Assembly: GCA_949987565.1 (NCBI GenBank)
Contig: OX465107.1
Span: 13,017,028 to 13,081,027, forward strand
Source: Luidia sarsii
Lineage: Eukaryota; Echinodermata; Asteroidea; Paxillosida; Luidiidae
DNA length: 64,000 nucleotides
Direction of reading: 5' to 3'
Every line of letters begins with the position of its first letter. Position 1 is the first letter of the stretch. Both the position numbers and the translations under genes were made by a program. Below, piece after piece: positions 57,197-64,000 of this stretch. The notes beneath the pieces are model-generated. The model had not been told where the DNA came from and made no database searches. It saw nothing but the letters and a program-made list of their open reading frames with translations.

Positions 57197-57201
<5 letters not shown>

Positions 57202-57579
57202 CCCGCTCTTCTCCGAGGGCTTGGATGAGGGTTAGATTATTCCATGCAGCTATCATTAGCCTCCTCAAAGTGTACCCCCTTCTCCCTCCCCCCTCATTTT
57301 TTTTTGGCGGAGCCAAGGATGACCGTAACGAGACACCGCGGCCTTTGTGGGCCGTTGGTAGAGGGGCTCGCGCCTTTTGTGGCGTTCAATCCCATCCATC
57401 CCAAGTCACATCGTGGGGTTACAGGAGTTCAGAGAGTGAGGACACCAATCGTCCCATCGCCTCTTTTCTGCTTGGTCCTTCTTGTCTACCCCCTTCTAAC
57501 TTCAACCGTCCCCATCTTCCTCTTTCCACGTCCACCTTTTTTCCCTGCTCCCATCTTCGTACCCTTCGTCTCCTCCGTC

Positions 57580-58070
57580 TCCCCTCCTCCCCCCTTCCTT
57601 CCCCTTTTCCTTCTTCTCCCTCTCCCTTCCTCCTCTTCCTTCTCCCCTTTCTTCTCCTCCTCCTCCCCTTCCTTCCCCTTCTCCTCCTTCTTCTTCCCCC
57701 TCCACCTGCTTCGTTTTCTCCTCATTCTCCTGCTTCTACTCCTTCTCCTTCTCCTTCTTCCCCTCTCCCTCTCCCTCTCCCTCTACCTCTCCCTCTCCCT
57801 CTCCCTCTCCCTCTCCCTCTCCCTCTCCCTCCTCCCTCCTCCTTTTCCTTTCCTTCTCCTTCTCCTTCTCCTCCTCCTCCTTCTCCTCCTCCTTCTCCTT
57901 CTCCTTCTCCTTCACCCCCTCTTCCCTTTCTCCTTCTCCTTCTCCTTCTGCCCTCTCCCCTTTCTCATTCTCCCCCTCTTCCCTTTCTCCTTCTCCTTCT
58001 CCTTCTCCTTCTCCTTCTCCCCCTCTCCCATTTCTCATTCTCCCCCTCTTCCCTTTCTCCTTCTCCTTCT
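57580..58070. repeat. CTCCTT/CTCCCT polypyrimidine array
   Basis: Almost half a kilobase of C and T only, built from TTCTCC and CTCCCT hexamers; CCCTCTTCCCTTTCTCC recurs. Confidence 0.95.
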
Positions 58071-58405
58071 ATACAGATAGACACAAAACATGCTTCCCTG
58101 GATCAAGTTGGTACGAAAAGAGGTACTACAATACCTGTATAGAAACATCATCGTTCACAATACCAAATACTGGGTGTTAAATTAGGTATATCGAAATACA
58201 TGAATATTGATATTTCGGGCTAGAAACAGGTATATATGGTTGCCTGATTGGTTGCCTGATTGGTTGCCTGGTTGGTATTTTGTTTGTGTTTTTGTATGTC
58301 TCTGTTTCCATTTCTTATTATTTAATTCATTTTGTATAGCGGAAATTCCATTACACATGTTCAAAAATAAAATGCGCTTTACACGGAAATCGACGAACAT
58401 TTTCT

Positions 58406-58704
58406 GTGCCTCTGCCTCTGCCTCGTCCCTGCTTCTGTCCGTGCCTCTGCCTGTGCCTCTGCCTGTGCCTCTGCTTCTGTCTCTGTCCCTGCCTCTGTCT
58501 CTGTCTCTGTTTCTGCCTCTGTCTCTGTCTCTGCCTCTGCCTATGCCTCTGCCTCTGTCTGCCTCTACCTCTGCCTCTGCCTCTGCCTCGTTCCTACCTC
58601 TGTCTCTGTCCCTGCCTCTGTCTCTGTCTCTGTCTCTGTCTCTGTCTCTGTCTCTGTCTCTGTCTCTGTCTCTGTCTCTGTCTCTGTCTCTGTCTCTGTA
58701 TCTG
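58406..58704. repeat. GCCTCT/GTCTCT hexamer array, left block
   Basis: Mixed TGCCTC and TGTCTC hexamers, becoming pure TCTCTG from about 58620. Confidence 0.95.
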
Positions 58705-59582
<878 letters not shown>

Positions 59583-60328
59583 AACTTCCTAGTGAATTTC
59601 AAATGACGTTGAAAGTCGTCACTGGAAAGTCGTCAGCAGTACGTTTTGACCTGTAGGTATACACCAAGAGTGAAACATGCAACAGATACAATTGTATCCG
59701 CTCGAAAGCGCACTTAAGTGGGTAGATAATTCATTGAGTTTTCTCAAACGACATTGCGGGGGGGGGGGTTGAACACCGTGGGCCTATCCCTGTTCGTAGA
59801 GGGGGTAATGGCAGGTTATGCGAGGTTCACTGGCTCCCCGCTGGGATGAATATCGATCCCGGCAAATGGCCCCCTCCCCTCTGTCGATATCGCTCACTCC
59901 TCGGGCGACGTCTTTCTATTGCAGGAAGGCAGACAGTCAGCGAGGGCGGCCCTTTGCACGGCTACGCCGCTGCCCTTTGTTATAAAGCGCCGTGGAAGGT
60001 ATATACAGAGCACGGGCCAGCCCGAAAGGTCGGTGACGTCATGGCTGCGCCTTTCAAGAAATGACCGGATAACTAATAGTCTGGCGACCGCGATCAGAGC
60101 GCGTTGGTCGAAACGTTGGGAAGGATCGTCTTTATAGCTCTCTGCCTGGCCTGTGTGGGACCCCCTGCTGTTTTGCCTGTAGATAGAGTCATGTGGTGTA
60201 ACTGAATGGCCATCGCTGCAACCCTTACTGCTCCTGTATCTCCGTTTTGCATCTCTTAAGGTAGGGTGGATGTAACAGCAATTTTGTCTGTGCTGCGTTA
60301 TCATGTTCCGAAGGACAGTGTTACTTCT

Positions 60329-60711
60329 TTTAAAGGTCCAATACATCATTGCGAAGATCGGGAAACATCGATGTCTACAGATTTCCTTCCAATTTACACA
60401 GTTTGTAGATGGCCATAATGGCATCCTCATGTTGAAATCGTACGTTGTGGGACGCTGTACTTTTCGAGAAATCTTCACTCAAACATCTACAAATAGTTGA
60501 TTACTCACGAGTAATAAGCTATTTCTTACACTACAGAACGGTGCGAAAACCGCGACGGTTTTTTTTTGCACTTTTCTCTACATCAGTCTCAGATTACCAT
60601 TTAAGCTAAATCTTTCGCGGGATTTTTTTTGGGGGAATGTTTAATGATTTAATTAACACAAAGACTGTGGCAATTTTTGTGACTTTTATCAACGTTGTAC
60701 AGGGCCTTTAA
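60329..60711 (+). mobile_element. TTAA-type MITE, subfamily A (copy 3)
   Basis: Starts TTTAAAGGTCCAATACATCA and ends GTTGTACAGGGCCTTTAA. TTAA at both borders suits a TTAA target preference. The central palindrome is decayed (ACTCACGAGT). Confidence 0.8.
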
Positions 60712-61134
60712 TCTACCCAGTTATATACCATTTCATCAACCTTGAATCCGTTGACAGACATTTCCAGACATTTCGGCGAAACGACGTTGGTTTTACAGCG
60801 GCAACTAGAACAACTGTTAAATGTATATGGATTTTTTTTTAATGGAAGAGGAAACAGCATGGAATGATGGTCAGATAATCGTCGGTGTGTTATCATTGTT
60901 GCAATGGGCTTTGGAGATTCGATGGTGAAACAGTCAGGATGTTTGACTGGCCACCTTGCATGCGTTTTTGTCATATCATATATATACACGTTTCCTTCGG
61001 ATGGTTTTAGGATTAGGAAGCCATTTCATGGGGTTTACGCACTCTGACGGACAACTTGCCTCCTGTCTTGCATTCAAAAAGTCCGGATGATCGGAGGAGG
61101 GTTGATCATCTCCCCGAACCTGGAGCACAAGTCC

Positions 61135-61445
61135 TCTCTCTCTTTCTCTCGCTCTCTGCCACTCTCTAACACTCTTCTCTCACACCCTCTCGCTCTCTCT
61201 GTCTCTCTCACACATTCTCTCTCCCTCACTTTCTCTCTCAATCTCTCTGTCTCTCTCACACACTCTCTCTCCCCCACTTTCTCTCTCTCTCTCTCTCACA
61301 CACTCTCTCTCCCTCACTTTCTCTCTCACTCTCTCTCTCACACACTCTCTCTCCCTCACTTTCTCTCACACCCTCTCGCTCTCTCTCTGTCTCTCTCACA
61401 CACTCTCTCTCCCTCACTCCCCCCCCCTCTCTGTCTCTCTCTCTG

Positions 61446-61477
<32 letters not shown>

Positions 61478-61545
61478 TCTCTCCCTTACTTTCTCTCACT
61501 CTCTTCTCTCATTCTTTCCACGAACCCTCCCTCCCCCTCTTCCCC
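61135..61545. repeat. CTCTCT array with higher-order unit
   Basis: A roughly 35-50-base unit, CACACACTCTCTCTCCCTCA followed by CTTTCTCTC, recurs several times within the CT array. Confidence 0.93.
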
Positions 61546-61589
61546 ACACACCCGGGGCGTCGATACGGTCTTTTCAGCTCGACTATAGG

Positions 61590-61805
61590 TTTATAAACTG
61601 TTGCAATTCAACTTGAACGCCGCGCCTTGGGGGCTGCCCGTGGAAGTCCGATGGCTGTGGCTGCGCACCGTGCGCGGCCCGCCAGCTCCCCCCGGCTCTG
61701 CCCGCTCGTACTCCCCGGGTCCCCGCGCGCGGTGGATGCCACGGCCGCTGTACACCTCCTGTACACGAGCCCCGTACAGAGTCACTGACCGCAGTCCGAG
61801 TTGGC
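61590..61805. other. Short GC-rich island, possible exon or promoter
   Basis: An abrupt GC-rich, CpG-rich patch of about 200 bases between two long CT/GA arrays. Frames are open on both strands: minus reads TLYGARVQEVYSGRGIHRAR, plus reads VEVRWLWLRTVRG. Neither was recognised, and neither has a clear exon boundary pair. A minus-strand acceptor-like CAG precedes the TGACTCTGTACGG segment. Confidence 0.25.
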
Positions 61806-61809
61806 GAGC

Positions 61810-61895
<86 letters not shown>

Positions 61896-62430
61896 CGAGA
61901 GGAGGGAGGGTTAGGTAGAGAGATGGAGAGGGAGAGAGGGGGAGAGATGGGGAGAGGAGAGAGAGAAAGAGAGAGATGATGGGAGAGAGGGTGATATAGA
62001 GAGAGGGGGATAGATGAGAGAGAGAGATAGGGAGGGAGAGAGAGAGGAGAGGGGAGAGGGAGAGATGAGGGGAGGGAGGGTGAGATAGAGAGAGGGCGAG
62101 GGAGAGAGAGGAGAGATGGAGAGAGAGAGATGGGAGAGAGAGAGAGAGATGGGGAGGGAGAGAGAGAGAGGGTGCAAGAGAGAGAGAGAGAGGGGGACAG
62201 GGACAAAGAGGGAGAGAGAGATGGGGAGGGAGGGAGAGAGAAAGAGAAAGGGAGAGAGAGATGGGGAGGGAGGGAGAGAGAGAAAGAGAGAGAGATGGGG
62301 AGGGAGGGAGAGAGAGAAAGAGAGAGAGATGGGGGAGGGAGGGAGAGAGAAAGAGAGAGAGGGGGTGAGAGGGAGAGGGAGAGAGGGAGGGAAAGAGATG
62401 GGGAAGGGAGAGAGGAGAGAGGGAGAGAGG
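61806..62430. repeat. GAGAGA/GGGAGA polypurine array
   Basis: Over 0.6 kb, almost pure purine. From 62210 a unit ending GAGAGATGGGGAGGGAGGGA recurs several times. Confidence 0.95.
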
Positions 62431-62973
62431 TTCAAAGGGACAGAAATGTACCCTTTTCTCGCCTCTTCTTCTCCCCTACCCCCCTCCCCGTCCTCCTCCC
62501 CCCTCTTCGCAATTTAACCTGGCATCGAAAAAAAAAATGAAAATACGGCAAGGGTGAACGAACTAGCGGTTATACACGTGGATTGGTCGCCGGCCGGCCA
62601 GCGCGTTGCGACCATCAACACGCAGAGGCCAAGGCAGAAAAAAACTGCGTCCTTTTGAAATCGAGTTTTGAAGTCTGCGGCATTTTTTTGCTCTCCGCAA
62701 ATTGTATGTATTTTATACACACACACACACACTCAAAACACCCACCAACACACACACAACCCCCCCCCCACACACACACACAAAAAAGATCCTTCCTCCG
62801 AAAGGAGATTGGGTGAGGTGGGGGTGGGGGAGGTGATGCGGACTAGACATTGGCCTCTACTCTGGCCCGGGGCACAGGTGGGTGGCCGAGGCAGTGGGCT
62901 TTTGTCCAGTCGCCTGTGTATCCACCAGAGTTTCTTGTTGTTCTTCCCCCTCTCTCTCCTCCCCCCTGTAGGC

Positions 62974-63081
62974 ATCAGGCAGGAAGCCCGTGCTCAGCCA
63001 GTGTGCCCCTCCGGGACCCTGTCCGCCCGTCTCACGGCCCTGTTAACAGCGGAACGGATCGCCACAGACAGAAAAGGGAGA

Positions 63082-63118
<37 letters not shown>

Positions 63119-63556
63119 GGAGGGGAGCGAGCGAACATTAAGACGACGAGTGAAAGTGGAAAAAAATTACGACGAGAGAGAGAGAAGGAATAGAGAACCG
63201 TGGAGCCCTTTTCCAGAATCTGCAGATAGAACGGGGGATGTTTTCTCTCTCCACCGCCCTTCTTTGACCGAGGAGTTCCCGTCTTCACCGCTCCCACCGA
63301 GGCTGACTCCGCGAACCCAACCCCCTCTCCCCTCTACCCCCAACCCCCTCCCCCTCGGATCTTCCCTCTTCTCCCTTTGCCACGGGGGTTGGCATCGGGG
63401 AACCGCCGCCGCTAAACGGTGGAGAGCCGGGCCCGGCTTACGGCAACAAAACAAGTTGGCCGTCGGTGAAAAAAAAGGGCAGGACTACCAGCGCGGAGAC
63501 ACTCGTAACACGGCAGTCATCTCGGGCAGGGAATTAAGACACGGACGAGAGAACAA
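62974..63556 (+). other. Candidate 5' (probably untranslated) exon
   Basis: A pyrimidine-rich tract ending CCCCCCTGTAG precedes 62974. A strong donor CAA/GTGAGT lies at 63557. Between them are a GC-rich head, a GAGAGA microsatellite (63076-63120) and further GC-rich sequence. Open frames exist but are dominated by Arg-Glu repeats, so untranslated exon sequence is likelier than coding. No transcript evidence is available. Confidence 0.28.
63076..63122. repeat. GAGAGA repeat inside the candidate 5' exon
   Basis: About 45 bases of GAGAGA with one GACAGA. Confidence 0.93.
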
Positions 63557-64000
63557 GTGAGTACAGTCTAGTTTCTCGTTATATAGTCTTCTGCTATTCT
63601 TCCCAGTAGATTTTTTTTTCGGCAAGGGCAGCTTTTTTGTTCGATTTTGCGATCGGGGCAATATGACTGAGAATTACTGAAGCCACCATCTTAAGATATC
63701 TGGCAGTTAGCGCGAGTAGAGCTGAGGGTTCAACGTTAAGATGACGCCCGAGGTTCAAGGCTCTTGGTACAGGGTATATTTGCCACATTTGTTAGGTCGA
63801 CAGGGCCCGGTTTTTCGCTACATATAGGGGAAGGGGGAATTATTTGGAAGGGCGTGTTTCGAGAAACGTTTCCCACTCTCCGAGCGCGGACTAGCTGGTT
63901 GGGCTTGAGGCGAGCGCTGGCGGGCATGCACGCCGTGCTCTACGGCGGGACGCGTCGACCACCTCCGCTAAGTTTGCCACCCTGAAGTTGCCCCGGCAAA

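Noticed and set aside
57225..58142. Plus-strand frame of 305 codons rich in Ser, Pro and Leu
   Set aside because: Falls on the CTCCTT polypyrimidine array.

Overview
The window looks like metazoan nuclear DNA, most likely from a marine invertebrate deuterostome such as an echinoderm. The support is eukaryotic split genes (C2H2 zinc fingers interrupted by GT-AG introns), very low gene density, tRNA-derived SINE-like repeats, many short foldback DNA transposons, and abundant self-complementary TACATG arrays and TAGGCCTAC words. The species assignment is inference from sequence texture, not from a database match.

Layout. 0.4-13.7 kb is a landscape of TACATG/GTACAT arrays separated by unremarkable DNA; no exon was recognised there. 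13.7-19.9 kb is quieter and holds a SINE, a perfect 48-bp-arm hairpin and a 1.17 kb long-arm foldback transposon with a 9-bp target duplication. A CpG-rich stretch near 20.0-21.3 kb carries a plausible first coding exon on the minus strand (ATG at 20059, donor at 19937). Three plus-strand exons (23024-23229, 23637-23724, 25222-26835) join in frame. They encode the last 635 residues of a multi-C2H2 zinc-finger transcription factor with four clustered N-proximal fingers, a polyQ tract, a lone central finger and a C-terminal finger pair resembling the Ikaros/Hunchback dimerisation module. This is the only confidently identified gene.

26.8-64 kb is mostly non-coding. It has at least eight families of small inverted-repeat elements, several nested, a truncated LINE tail, a 60-bp-class minisatellite and a degenerate TTAGGG-like tract. 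Long polypurine/polypyrimidine arrays run from 34.4 to 63.1 kb, including 60 uninterrupted TCTCCG hexamers. A few GC-rich spots with good splice signals (31.7, 44.1, 63.5 kb) may be 5' exons of further genes, but no product can be named.

Working view: two gene starts may share or neighbour a promoter around 20-21 kb, with the zinc-finger gene running rightward and an unidentified gene running leftward through the TACATG landscape. The rest records repeated insertion of small non-autonomous DNA elements. No prokaryotic features, operons or CRISPR arrays are present.
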